From contig CM060985.1 of NCBI GenBank assembly GCA_030765065.1, positions 175,331,096-175,395,095 on the forward strand: DNA of 64,000 nucleotides. Direction: 5' to 3'. Below are positions 46,249-57,233 of this stretch, in pieces. The first letter of the stretch is position 1. Every line of letters starts with the position of its first letter. Made by a program: the position numbers and the translations under genes. The DNA comes from Deroplatys truncata. Taxonomy: Eukaryota; Arthropoda; Insecta; Mantodea; Mantidae. The notes below the pieces were generated by a model. The model saw only the letters and a list, made by a program, of their open reading frames with translations, made no database searches and was not told the origin of the DNA.

Positions 46249-47141
46249 TACTTTCTCTACTACGTACAGAAAGTAGGGGAAATATTGTATTCCACCCAAA
46301 AATTCGATACCGAGATTTCACCGGAAAAACATGTTTTGAGACCCCCTGAATCCAAAAAAAGCATTTTTGGAAACATGTCTGTGTGTGTGTGTCTGTCTGT
46401 GAACAGCATAACTCAGAAACGAACAGTCAGATAAACACCAAACTTGGTATTTAGGTTCAGTATCTTCCAGAGATGCGACAAGAAGGTTTTCAAGAAAATC
46501 ACCCCACCCCAGTTTATCCTTTACATGGAACATTTTTCTAAAATTTTAATTTTCTCAAAAATGGCTCTAATGATTTTGATTAAAATATCATATGTTTAAG
46601 ATATTTTCATGACAAATGAAATGTATATCTTGGATTTTCTGGGAATGTCTCCAAAAGTATTCTTCATTGTGAACGACTTTTGCATAACTGGTAAACCATA
46701 AGAGATAGACAAAATTTTACTACACAAAAAATATAGATCGCGTTAAAATACACAATTTATGTCATATACAGTTTATTTGTTGAGTGAACCATTTTTTAGA
46801 TATTGCTTGTTATTCCCTTAAATTTTTCAATACTTATTTTCTCAAATGGGAATTCGTTATTCATTTTTTTGTGTTGGATATGCAAAGAGTATTAATCTGT
46901 GGGAAAGGGAATGGTGCTGCACCTAGCAACCAGCTATTAAGAGATATGTATGTGCTTAAAGGCTACTGTATTTCCAAATTGCCCTTGTAAATATATGTTC
47001 CCCTTACATCTACAAGAAAATTAGCAATAAGATAAGAGTCTGCAAATGTTTATCTCGATTAACATGAAGTAGATGGAGAATAAGCGTTTGTAAAAATAGT
47101 TTGTACAAGAGTAGAGAAAGTCATGTGAGTGTAACACATCA
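46249..47141 (-). mobile_element. Family A element, full length
   Basis: Reverse orientation, ACTTTCTCTACTACGTACAG to GTAACACATCAGACTTTTT. It carries the GGGAAAGGGAATGGTGCTGC subtype block, like 2039-2970 and 31645-32532. Confidence 0.88.
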
Positions 47142-47476
47142 GACTTTTTAAAATTGAAACGAGGCTATGCCAAAGGTAACCCGTTTGTATTTATGCATAT
47201 TTTCGATTTTATGAATATCAAGCTAATATTAAATAAAAATAACGTAATTATAACATATCAAAAACAGCTATGCAAGTTTCTTAAGAAATTATTTGAGGTT
47301 TTCTAAAGGTTAGAAGATAGTTGGTAAAACATTTTGACACATGGAGCATTTTAAGTAATGGAAAACGCGAAGAAAAAAGTTCAGAAAAAAACTAAATTTA
47401 AAATTGGGATGTGCATTAGAGTGCTGTGTTCAGGGATACTTAAAAGACAACAGAGAGCATTAAGTATTCCCAATAA
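47142..47476. other. Unassigned AT-rich sequence
   Basis: No repeat match in the window and no gene. Confidence 0.3.
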
Positions 47477-47640
47477 CTCTTCTTCTTCTTCTCCTTTCAA
47501 GATTAGGTGATATCACCTGTTCCGGGCTCTAGCCATTTCTTGCGTGGTCTTCGTAAACTTCTCCTCCCTGTCGGTTGGTAATTCATTATGTTTTTCGGTA
47601 TTCTATTGTCTGCCATTCTATCAACATGTTGTTTCTAATT
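47477..47640 (-). mobile_element. LINE 3' end fragment with GAA-type tail
   Basis: On the minus strand the codons read RIPKNIMNYQPTGRRSLRRP then RKKWLEPGTGDIT and a stop. This is the proline- and arginine-rich C-terminal tail typical of non-LTR reverse transcriptases (a 'G(K/R)RxxGRPRKRW' signature). A (GAA)n tail (47486-47500 read in reverse) follows. It is a short, 5'-truncated copy. The clade is not determined. Confidence 0.6.
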
Positions 47641-47819
47641 TATTTTATTTTATCAATAAGATCAGAATTGAATATTGTATCAGTAAACTATAAGATTGAT
47701 GAAAATAAAAGAAATATTAAGAACTCAAGGGCAATAAATGACAATATGTAGTATAAACATAATAAAAAGCAAAAAACTTTTTACATTTTTTCTAGATTTT
47801 TACCCTATTTCACAGGTGC

Positions 47820-48415
47820 ATTGTCTTAAAATTCAATACTGCTTCCATGCAATCTCAAGAAAAAACTGACTTAAGCATTGAACAATGGAAACCATTAATA
47901 GCAATCTCGGAAATGGTTTATGCCACAAAAAGAGCTATTTGAAATAAATTGTCTGTTTTAAAGAGATCTAAATTTTTTGTGGGGTACATTTTTGTCAATC
48001 GTCCAATGTTTACCAGTTATACTAGATTATATAAAATTCATTCCGAATGAAGAGGACTTTTTACCATACAATTCAAGATATACATTTTATTTGTCGTGTA
48101 AATATCTTTAATATACGGTACTTTAATCAAAACCGTTACAGCCATTTTTCAGAAAATAAAAAATTTAAAAAAAAATCTTCCATTAAAGATTGGCTGGGGT
48201 GTGGGGATTTTTCTTGAAAACCTCTGTGTCACATTTTTGGAAGATATTCTTCTCTCTCTCACACACATATATATCTTTTTCCAAAAATGTTTTTTTTTGT
48301 ATTCAGGAGGCCTTAAAACATGTATTTCTGGTGGAATCTCGGTATCAAATTTTGGGTGAAATACAATATCTTCTCTACCTACTATGTACATGGTAGAGAA
48401 AATAAAAGCAGTATG
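47820..48415 (+). mobile_element. Family B element, left end missing
   Basis: Forward copy from GTCTTAAAATTCAATACTGC to ACATGGTAGAGAAAATAAAA. Its tract is TCTCTCTCTCACACACATAT. Confidence 0.7.
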
Positions 48416-49813
48416 TTTAAAACCTAAAATATCTCCACTCGTGCTAGACCCTTTCAGAAAAAGACATAAAAGTGACAATCCCAAAGCACTGAACCTAAAA
48501 CTATGAAGCAGGATTGATTATTTATTGTATGAAGAAATTAAACGATGAAAATGTAATGTGTTAACCAAGGACATTTTTCAGCAGCAGAGCAAAATTGTTT
48601 GTTATGCTACTGCTATGGACAAAAGATGCAACTGTAATACAAACACATACAGCAGGTGGAAAAGGAATATGCACAAAACCATGGAATAGAAAGGCAGTAG
48701 CACAATAAGCATTTTGAGGTTAGGAACATGGGGTTGCAGATGCAGTATAACAAACGAAGTGCTGCATGAACATGATTGAAATCTGATTTTATGAAACATC
48801 TTCAAAATGAAATCTAACTCACACAACTACTGTATATATTCTGTCTCGGCTAATGAGTACTACAATGAGAAACTACCATACATCAAACACACCTAGAAAC
48901 AGTGACTAGTACTGTGCTACTGTCCATTCCATACCAGAGTGCCTTTCACTGAAAACAAACTCTTTGTATTATCCGCACAAAAGTAGTTCGCAATCCCCGC
49001 CCATAATGTCTGCTTGTTCCTCTCCCACTTGCTTGTTGAACAATATTTAATCTATAAAAAGGCGCCCTGCGGGAGACTCGTAGTTCAAAATGCAACCTGA
49101 GGTAACAATCGATTTTATAAGTATGCGGCAATGAACATTTTACTTACGTTAATCACAATCCTCGGGCAAAAGTGCAACACCCAAATCCGAATCCTCCGGA
49201 TGACTCAGCTGCCATATCAGAATCAGACCTACTCTCCAAAGTAATGACAAGCTTATCCACAATTCCACAGCACTGTCGCACTTAAAACAAGTTCCCACAT
49301 TTTATCCTCTCCTATGTTGTATTATGTCTGTTTATATTCCCTGCTTACTTTCGTTACACTTCTCACTGAAACGCCTGTAAAATCTGATATTAGTTTCGTA
49401 ATATGCAATAATGCAAGTGTCGGGTATTTTTGTAATAGTGAGTTGAATAGATGAAGTATTGTTTGTTTTTAGCCACTTTTTAAATGTTTCCCGCTTCTGT
49501 GTTTGAACAGTTTATGCGCACTCCACGCACCTTCCTCTGCCATGTGAGCTCAAATACCAACTGACTAAATCACAAGATTTGACCTGAGCTGAGCATACGT
49601 GTGTTAGTGTATTATGAGTGACTGTTCGCTTATCATATATCCTGTGTTACGTAAAGTGTTTATTCGGTACTCAGATAGCACCTCTGGAATTCATTGCTGC
49701 ATTTCTTGTGTATGTAAGAGTGGCAGTCATGAATACGGTTGGTATTAACAAGCAACATGCTCTCTGCGTTAGCGCAATAGCAGATGAAAATCATATTTTG
49801 TAATCTCTTAACA
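48416..49813. other. Unassigned 1.4 kb upstream of the rDNA
   Basis: No repeat family of this window and no convincing gene. A TATA-like TCTATAAAAAGGCGCC at about 49050, a GC-richer run and an ATG followed by a GT donor-like site (ATGCAACCTGAGGTAACA at about 49089) could be a promoter with a tiny first exon, but nothing confirms it. It is not recognisable as rDNA spacer or as 18S. Confidence 0.35.
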
Positions 49814-50103
49814 GCTAGCCTGCTAACTAGTCGCTTCCGGTATCCCCTGTGCTACCGGCGACTCCTGATCTTCTTAGAGGGACAGGCGGCTTCTAGCCGC
49901 ACGAGATTGAGCAAAAACAGGTCTGTGATGCCCTTAGATGTTCTGGGCCGCACGCGCGCTACACTGAAGGAATCAGCGTGTCCTCCCTGGCCGAAAGGTC
50001 CGGGTAACCCGCTGAACCTCCTTCGTGCTAGGGATTGGGGCTTGCAATTGTTCCCCATGAACGAGGAATTCCCAGTAAGCGCGAGTCATAAGCTCGCGTT
50101 GAT

Positions 50104-50149
<46 letters not shown>

Positions 50150-50233
50150 AATGATTTAGTGAGGTCTTCGGATCGGTGGGCGTGGGGGTTCTCCTCCTCG
50201 ATTCCACCGGGAAGATGCCCAAACTTGATCATT

Positions 50234-50291
<58 letters not shown>

Positions 50292-50292
50292 G
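49814..50292 (+). rRNA. 18S rRNA, 3' portion only (5'-truncated)
   Basis: It begins abruptly at CTAGCCTGCTAACTAGTCGC, in the 3' major domain, and runs to the conserved 3' end (GTTTCCGTAGGTGAACCTG, GGAAGGATCATTA). It includes the universal TACACACCGCCCGTCGC at about 50121. About 480 bp are present, roughly the last quarter of the gene. The sequence directly upstream is unrelated to 18S. The unit is therefore a truncated rDNA copy or an assembly edge. It is not a working small-subunit gene. Confidence 0.93.
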
Positions 50293-50769
50293 CGGTATCT
50301 CCACCGGAGAACCCGCCACAAATGGAACGAACCCGTGGAGCGGTGCTCCCGGTGCGTCGGGGTCGGGCACGGAGTAGGGATGGCCTATGAAACGACCGGC
50401 TGGTCGCCGGTTAGGCCATCCCGTTAGGCCGTTGTCAGTTCCGAGCTTACACCACCGGATGTTTCACAACGCAGTTCTCGGTACCCGCAACAAGGATGTC
50501 GACGGAGCCTCCGCCTGGTGGATGCGAGCGTCGCAGCCTGGGGATTCCGGCCGTTTGCCGCACGGCGACGACCAGGGGTCTGGGGGGTTTAAAGCTCTTT
50601 TGTTTCTTCTGCGCCAGAGTTCTGCCAGTGTAGTTTCCCCCCCTCTACCGAGGTGGGTGGGAACGGTTGCACGAACGCTTGCGAGGATTTCCTTGCTACT
50701 ATTTGGCCCGATCTTAACGCAGCCCATAGCGCTCTCCTTCTGGGAGGGCCGAGGTGCGCAAATATCGAT
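50293..50769 (+). other. ITS1
   Basis: Spacer between the 18S 3' end and 5.8S, about 480 bp. It is GC-rich in its first half, with GCCTATGAAACGACCGGCTG..CCGGTTAGGCCATCCCGT at about 50383-50423 able to pair as a hairpin. Confidence 0.85.
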
Positions 50770-50930
50770 ACAACCCTGAGCGGTGGATCACTCGGCTCGT
50801 GGGTCGATGACGAACGCAGCAAATTGCGCGTCGACATGTGAACTGCAGGACACATGAACATCGACACTTCGAACGCACATTGCGGTCCTTGGATTTTCAA
50901 TCCCGGACCACGCCCGACTGAGGGTCGGGA
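50770..50930 (+). rRNA. 5.8S rRNA
   Basis: It contains the conserved GCGGTGGATCACTCGGCTCG, GATGACGAACGCAGCAAATT, GTGAACTGCAGGACACATGA and TCGAACGCACATTGCGGTCC. Length and order are normal. The exact 3' end is taken at the end of the GAGGGTCGGG pairing with 28S and is approximate. Confidence 0.93.
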
Positions 50931-51248
50931 AGTCTCACTGGACCAGGCCGGGGCGGCTTTACTAGAGGTGAAGATGATGAGGAGGAGTAGCAGGAGGAGT
51001 AAGTTGTGGAGAGGAAAAGCAAACAAGGCCGTTCCGATCACTTGGATCCGATTCTGGAGGCACGGTTGCGAATTGCTCGCTCCGACGCTTCCGAAACCTG
51101 TGGGGGCCGAGGCCTCCATCTCCATCGCTTTGGAGGTGGTCTCGGAGCTAGGGTCTTGCGAGGAGGATTTATGTTTTTTTCTCTCTGACTCGAGCGTAAC
51201 CGAGGAAAGGCTTGGCTCCCCGCCCCCGCACCAAAGGGGCTTGCACAT
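50931..51248 (+). other. ITS2
   Basis: Spacer of about 320 bp between 5.8S and 28S, with a purine-rich run (about 50968-51015: GATGATGAGGAGGAGTAGC) and a T-rich run before CTCGAGCGTAACC. Confidence 0.85.
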
Positions 51249-51595
51249 CCGACCTCAGATCGGGCGAGACTACCCCCTGAATTTAAGCATATTAATAGGC
51301 GGAGGAAAAGAAACTAACAAGGATTCCCTTAGTAGCGGCGAGCGAACAGGGAGGAGCCCAGCACGGAATCCCGCGTGTGAAACATAACGCAGAGAAATGT
51401 CGTGTGAGGGACGCTCCGCAACCCGATGTTCGGCGGCGAGTTCAAGTCTCCCTTGAATGGGGCCACAACCCACAGAGGGTGCCAGGCCCGTAGAGACCGC
51501 TGCCGTTCGCGGGGGGAGCCGTCCTCAGAGTCGTGTTCCTTGAGAGTGGAGCACTAAGTGGGTGGTAAACTCCATCTAAGGCTAAATATGACCAC

Positions 51596-51637
<42 letters not shown>

Positions 51638-52493
51638 AACTTTGAAGAGAGAGTTCAATAGTACGTGAAACCGTTCAGGGGTAAACGGGAGGGATCCGGA
51701 AGGTCGAACGGGGAGATTCAATCCCGTCCGCTCGTCGGCACCCGATCCGCGATTCCGGATGTTTACGGCCGCCGGCCACACCACAAGGTGCGCGCCGCGT
51801 TAGGTCGTCGGCACCGGCCGGTCGGCCTGTTTGACGGCGGCAGGCTGCACTTCTCTCCCGGTAGGACGTCGCGACCCGTTGGACCAGGGGTCTAAGGCCC
51901 GGGATGGAGACCGAGGGGACCGCCGAGGAATCTCGGGTTCACGTTCCCCCGGACCCCGGTTCGCCCGGCCCCGGTTCGACAGTAGGAAACGAGATGGCCC
52001 GCTCTGGCGAGCGTCCGGCCCGGTGGGCAAGCTCCACGGGTTTTGTGCGTGGTGCCGCGGCTAACGCCGCGTCCCCGCTGCCCGCGGGCAGCTGGTCTCC
52101 GGAGTCCTCGGACAGCTTTGGCCGTTCTCCCGTCCGCGGCGCTATTGCTTCGGATGCCTTCCCGACCCGTCTTGAAACACGGACCAAGGAGTCTAACATG
52201 TGCGCGAGTCACTGGAAACCACTAAACCTAGAGGCGCAATGAAAGTGGGGCGGCCTCGTGCCGCCGAGGGAGGATGGCTCCCTTCCGGGGAGCCCGCACT
52301 CCCGGGGCGCCCCGGCTTCGGTCGTGGGCGCACTCAGAGCGTACACGTTGGGACCCGAAAGATGGTGAACTATGCCTGGTCAGGACGAAGTCAGGGTAAA
52401 CCCTGATGGAGGTCCGCAGCGATTCTGACGTGCAAATCGATAGTTAGAGCTGGGTATAGGGGCGAAAGACTAATCGAACCATCTAGTAGCTGA

Positions 52494-52524
<31 letters not shown>

Positions 52525-53799
52525 CGCCCGCTTGGAACGAGGCGAGTCTCATCCGGTAAAGCGAATGATTAGAGGCCTTGGGGCCGAAACGACCTCAACC
52601 TATTCTCAAACTTTAAATGGGTGAGAACTCCGGCTTGCTCGAGTGAAGCCGCGAGGCGGATCAGGGTGCCAAGTGGGCCATTTTGGTAAGCAGAACTGGC
52701 GCTGTGGGATGAACCAAACGCCGGGTTAAGGCGCCTAAACCGAAGCTCATGGGAGACCATGAAAGGAGTTGGTTGCTTAAGACAGCAGGACGGTGGCCAT
52801 GGAAGTCGGAAGCCGCTAAGGAGTGTGTAACAACTCACCTACCGAAGCAACTAGCCCTGAAAATGGATGGCGCTAAAGCTCCGTGCCTATACCCGGCCGC
52901 CGGAAGGCATAGGCGTGAGCGGGGGGCGGCGAGCGCGCGAAGACCCGGCGAGTAGGAGGGCGCGGCGGTGTGCGCGGAAGGGTCTGGGCGTGAGCCTGCC
53001 TGGAGCCGCCGCCGGTGCAGATCTTGGTGGTAGTAGCAAATACTCAAGCGAGGGCCTTGAGGGCTGATGTGGAGAAGGGTTTTGTGTGAACAGCCGTTGC
53101 ACACGAGTCAGTCGATCCTAAGCCCTAGGAGAAATCCGATGTCGATGCGGGGGGCCGTCTCACGTGCTCCCCCTCGATGGGCGAAAAGGAATCCGGTTCC
53201 TATTCCGGAACCCGGCAGCGGAACCGAATCTACGGGCCCTCGTCAGAGAATCTCGTCGGAGTAACCCAAAGGGACCCGGAGACGCCGTCGGGAGACCCGG
53301 GCAGAGTTTTCTGTTCTGCATAAGCGTTCGAGTTCCCTGGAATCCTCTAGCAGGGAGATAGGGTTTGGAACGCGAAGAGCACCGCAGTTGCGGCGGTGTC
53401 CGGGTCGTCCCCTCGGACCTTGAAAATCCGGGAGAGGGTCACGCGGAGGTGTCGCGCCGGCTCGTACCCATATCCGCAGCAGGTCTCCAAGGTGAAGAGC
53501 CTCTAGTCGATAGATTAATGTAGGTAAGGGAAGTCGGCAAATTGGATCCGTAACTTCGGGATAAGGATTGGCTCTGAGGACCGGGTCGCGTCGGGCGTGG
53601 TAGGGAAGCGGGTCTGTGCCAACGTGCCGGGCCTGGGCGAGGCGATGCGGGTGCCGGCGCTTGCGTCTGCATTTCGCGGATCCGAGCTCGGTCCCGTGCC
53701 TTGGCCTCCCGCGGATCTTCCACGCTGCGAGGGACCGCCTCTGGCGGTGCCCCTCTTCGGCCGCCACTCAACGGTCGACTCAGAACTGGCACGGACTTG

Positions 53800-53833
<34 letters not shown>

Positions 53834-53857
53834 CGAGGGCCCCAGCGGGCGTTGACG

Positions 53858-53909
<52 letters not shown>

Positions 53910-53910
53910 T

Positions 53911-53949
<39 letters not shown>
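51249..53949 (+). rRNA. 28S rRNA, 5' part up to the R2 site
   Basis: Starts CGACCTCAGATCGGGCGAGA and runs 2.7 kb through the D1-D7 regions. Conserved blocks include GAGTAGCGGCGAGCGAAC-like sequence at 51333 and GGGTAAACGGCGGGAGTAAC at 53915. It ends at ACTATGACTCTCTTAAG, the R2 target, where the retrotransposon begins. The gene resumes at 62161. With R2 and R1 both inside it, the transcript cannot be a complete 28S. Confidence 0.95.
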
Positions 53950-53966
53950 TTGGTAGTACTGGGTGA

Positions 53967-53975
53967 AGGTGGATG
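53967..53975 (+). repeat. 9-bp target-site duplication, left copy
   Basis: AGGTGGATG, identical to 57234-57242, directly abuts the left terminal inverted repeat of the inserted DNA transposon. Confidence 0.9.
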
Positions 53976-54073
53976 ACTAGCGCTTGGAGAAAGCCAACCG
54001 AAGTTGCCCGACGAAGTTCGAGCGAATGCCGAAAATAAACGAAAGGGAACGATCTTCCAGTTCAAGGGGGAAG
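53976..54073 (+). repeat. Left terminal inverted repeat (98 bp)
   Basis: Complement of 57136-57233 with mismatches at repeat positions 12 and 62. It is GC-richer than the interior. Confidence 0.92.
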
Positions 54074-54216
54074 GTAGTCCATTCCGGCACATTTTGCTCC
54101 CATTGGCTGTGGTCAAATACGTAACGTGGAACGTTGGCGCACGCATTTCGACTGGCAATTGAAAGTGAATACATAAAGCCATGCGTTTCAAAGCAGGAAT
54201 TTGTACATACATAGTA

Positions 54217-54535
54217 CAAATCGGTTTAAGTTCAGTACCTTCCAAAGATGTGACACAAAGATTTTCAAGAAAATTCCCCACCCAAAATAACCCTTTACAC
54301 GGAAGAATTCTCAATTTTTTTTCTGAAAAATGACTCAAACGATTTTGATTAAAATGCCATTGTATTCAAGATATTTACATGAAAAATAAAATGTTTATTT
54401 TTAATTTTCTGGGAACAGCTTGTGAAGTCCTCTTCATTCGGAAGGAATTTTGTATACTCTTGTGTAACTGGTAAATTTAAGCAACAGAGGAAAATGGGCT
54501 ACACAAAAAATGTCAATGGGATAGATGGATCTGTT
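54217..54535 (-). mobile_element. Family B fragment inside the Mutator-like element
   Basis: Reverse-orientation B blocks: TTAAGTTCAGTACCTTCCAA, CAAACGATTTTGATTAAAAT, GAAGTCCTCTTCATTCGGAA, GTAACTGGTAAATTTAAGC. Both ends are missing. Confidence 0.7.
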
Positions 54536-54607
54536 GCATCCCAGTTTTATATGTTATAATGTTTTATGTATATGCAAACTCCACCATCTTCTAAATGTTT
54601 TCTTATA

Positions 54608-54788
54608 CAGGGTGAAAGATATTGCTTGAACTGTAATGAAATGGCTAATAGACACAGGCACAAGGAACATAAAATACTGTGTTTCATTTTTGTAGGTTTA
54701 ATGACAAAAATTGTATTGGACATATTTGCACTACTCATTATATAGAATCCATGATTAACGTAGGGTTCAAGCAGTACCTTCCACCCTG
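54608..54788. mobile_element. 181-bp MITE with TA duplication
   Basis: The ends are inverted copies of about 24 bp: left CAGGGTGAAAGATATTGCTT, right (complement) CAGGGTGGAAGGTACTGCTT, each continuing GAAC. They are flanked by TA. It is non-coding, consistent with a Tc1/mariner-type MITE. Confidence 0.75.
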
Positions 54789-57135
54789 TATACTGTCCTC
54801 CCAAATAATACCCATGCAGTAATAATGAGAATTTCTCGTTTCAAGTGACGTCTTTCTCAAACATATCTTCAAGGTAATAGAAATTACATGGGAAATTGAA
54901 ATTTAAGCATAACAAAGTATAAAGTTATAATTTCGAGCTTATTCAAAGTGAAGTAATCATCATAATAGTATCAACCTCATGTAAGCACTTTATGTAGGGC
55001 AGATTGCATGTGATGGTGATTAACACTTATTTGCTATTGTCCTACTGTAATGCGTGTCGAGAAGTTTACTGTTGAAATGGTGATGGTTTACAAATTTTTC
55101 TCTCTTAGATAAGACATGATGGGGAGGGGAACATCCCTCCCAAAGGCTGTTCTTGGCATTGGGTATATTCCTACTTACTCTGCATACTTCATAATGGTAT
55201 GATGTGTTCAATTTCCCTTGAGCATTGCTCACAGTGGAACCAAATGTACAAACACAAACAAACAAACATCACTGTATGGGCTCAATTTGCTTTTTTCCCA
55301 TATGACCTGTCAATAAATTTAAGGTTCCCATGTGCTGTAGGACCTCCACTGTGTTATATCAAATTTTATATATAGAACCTTTCCCAGGAAAAGGAATCAA
55401 AGTGTATTTTCTATTCAATAACTGTAAGTTTTATTAACTAGAACTGGCTTTGTGTATGCATAAGTGACTTAAGTGCAATTACCTATAAGATCATTCCAAT
55501 AGATTGTAATAAGACATTCAAGAGGTTAGAATTTAATGAACATTTTAATTGGGTAGGCCATTCAAATGTATATTAATGTAGGCACATGTTCCTTAAAATA
55601 CCATACAAATGTGTTATACAGTATTATTAAATATGAATGTGAATACAATGTCTCTAAATAATAACAATGTCTCTTTGTGTTTAACCATATCACACCCACC
55701 CTTCATAATTGTCAATCACTTTAACATGTAGTTTAGTGTGCCAGTATTAATTGTTTTTTCATATGTTGACTGCAGAAAGAATGTAACAGCACATGCTGGT
55801 TTATAAATTTGGGGGCTGGATGAGACACTCGTTCATTAGTATTGCTCTATGTCCTCCATAGTATTTTTAATTTTAATGTCCCTTTTAACTTCACAGGTTT
55901 ACAGAGATTGGAGACTGGTGGGAGGGGGGATGAAGATGGTGCAATTGATGGAATTATGGTGGGGAAAACCAGAGAACATTCATTCTAAGTGCCATTTTAT
56001 CTACCACAAAATCCCACCTCTGATCCCTAGGATTGAATCCAGGCTTTTTTGTGAGAGGCCATAGTGCTGCCCAATCAGAAGTGTGAATATGAGACAACAT
56101 TTAAAACAGAGATAGCATTACTCAATACTATCAAGTAATGAATCCAAGATGTTGTTTTACAAACCAGCTCCCACTATGACTTCACAAATGAGGTGTATGT
56201 AAATAAAGTAGATACTTAAAAAAGAATAACTATTTCAGCAGATATTTTGCCATGCAATACATATTACACATTTATATAATTTAAGTTGGGTGTTTTGTCA
56301 TAAATATGGTAGCTGACATTTCGATATGTAGAAATCATTCAGCAATAATGTGGTAATACACAAGTTTTATGTAACTATTTGTGCTTCCAAGGCCAGCGCT
56401 TAACCGAGTTACCCAGATTGACAAAAAAATTCCCAAGGATATACAGTACATATGGAGAATTTTCTGTTTATGAAATGCTTTAAGTTATTTTGCAATGAAA
56501 AGAGCATTGTCGTAATTTATTTATTTGGTATAACAGCAGGAAATAGTGTTTGAGCACAACACTAATACACATCTAAAATCAAACTATGGATCCCAAAATA
56601 TTATCATTGCATCACATTCAAAATTGAAATAGGTATCAGACATACCCTTTGAGCATGAGTTCTCTTGTTCGTTTTACGATATTAGTGTGCAATCCATAAA
56701 AATAAACTTTTCGAAATACAGTCCCTAATTTGAACACATTTCAACACTAAATAGCACAAACACACATTTTAACACCTTAACATACTAAGTATAGTTTATA
56801 TTTAAGGTTAGCTTGTTTTCGATATATATATATATATATAAATATAATATATATATTTCAATTCTTCATTAAAACCAACTAAACTTTCGATTCATAAGGT
56901 GTCTTCTACCTTACTAAGTTTTCAGGTCATGTTCCAGTTTTAAACATCGAATGCGCGTTATTTGGTACTCAATGTTAAATAAGGTATCACTATAAACTCC
57001 TACATTTACACAATTGCTCGTTGATACGAAAATTCTGGTTTATTTTTATATTTTCGGCATTGCTATTTTCTCAGCTGACTTCCATCTTAGTTTAGTTTCA
57101 AGCCTCAGCAATCAGCATGGCAGAGGTCGCGACAT
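54789..57135. other. Unknown interior of the Mutator-like element
   Basis: About 2.3 kb of AT-rich DNA not shared with any repeat in this window. It has a (TA)n run near 56825-56850. A tRNA-like B-box (minus strand GGATTCAATCCTAGGG, about 56030) within about 55890-56085 may be an old SINE. Frames are all under 85 codons and unrecognisable. It could be captured host DNA or decayed element sequence. Confidence 0.45.
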
Positions 57136-57233
57136 CTTCCCCCTTGAACTGGAAGATCGTTCCCTTTCGTTCATTTTCGGCATTCGCTCGAACTTCGTCG
57201 GGCAACTTCGGTTGGCTTTCTGCAAGCGCTAGT
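57136..57233 (-). repeat. Right terminal inverted repeat (98 bp)
   Basis: It ends GCAAGCGCTAGT at 57233 and is followed at once by the second AGGTGGATG copy (57234-57242). Confidence 0.92.

Larger units (their letters stand above)
53976..57233. mobile_element. Mutator-like (MULE/foldback-type) transposon inside R2
   Basis: It is 3258 bp. The termini are 98-bp inverted repeats, 53976-54073 and 57136-57233, differing at only two positions (outermost bases ACTAGCGCTTG..). Perfect 9-bp direct duplications (AGGTGGATG) flank it. Long inverted repeats plus a 9-bp duplication are the hallmark of Mutator-like elements; hAT and P make 8 bp, and mariner makes TA. No transposase-like frame is visible, so it would be non-autonomous. 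The interior holds a family B fragment (54217-54535), a 181-bp MITE (54608-54788) and about 2.3 kb of AT-rich sequence of unknown origin. The superfamily call is an inference from the ends only. Confidence 0.82.

Noticed and set aside
49852-53855. Many 60-219 codon frames across 18S, ITS and 28S
   Set aside because: GC-rich rRNA gives long chance frames on both strands; the rRNA assignment is unambiguous.
53976-57233. Inverted R2 5' end made by twin priming
   Set aside because: The first impression was an inverted copy of R2 5' UTR. The identical 9-bp AGGTGGATG on both outer sides, and R2 sequence reading through cleanly when the segment is left out, fit a transposon insertion better.
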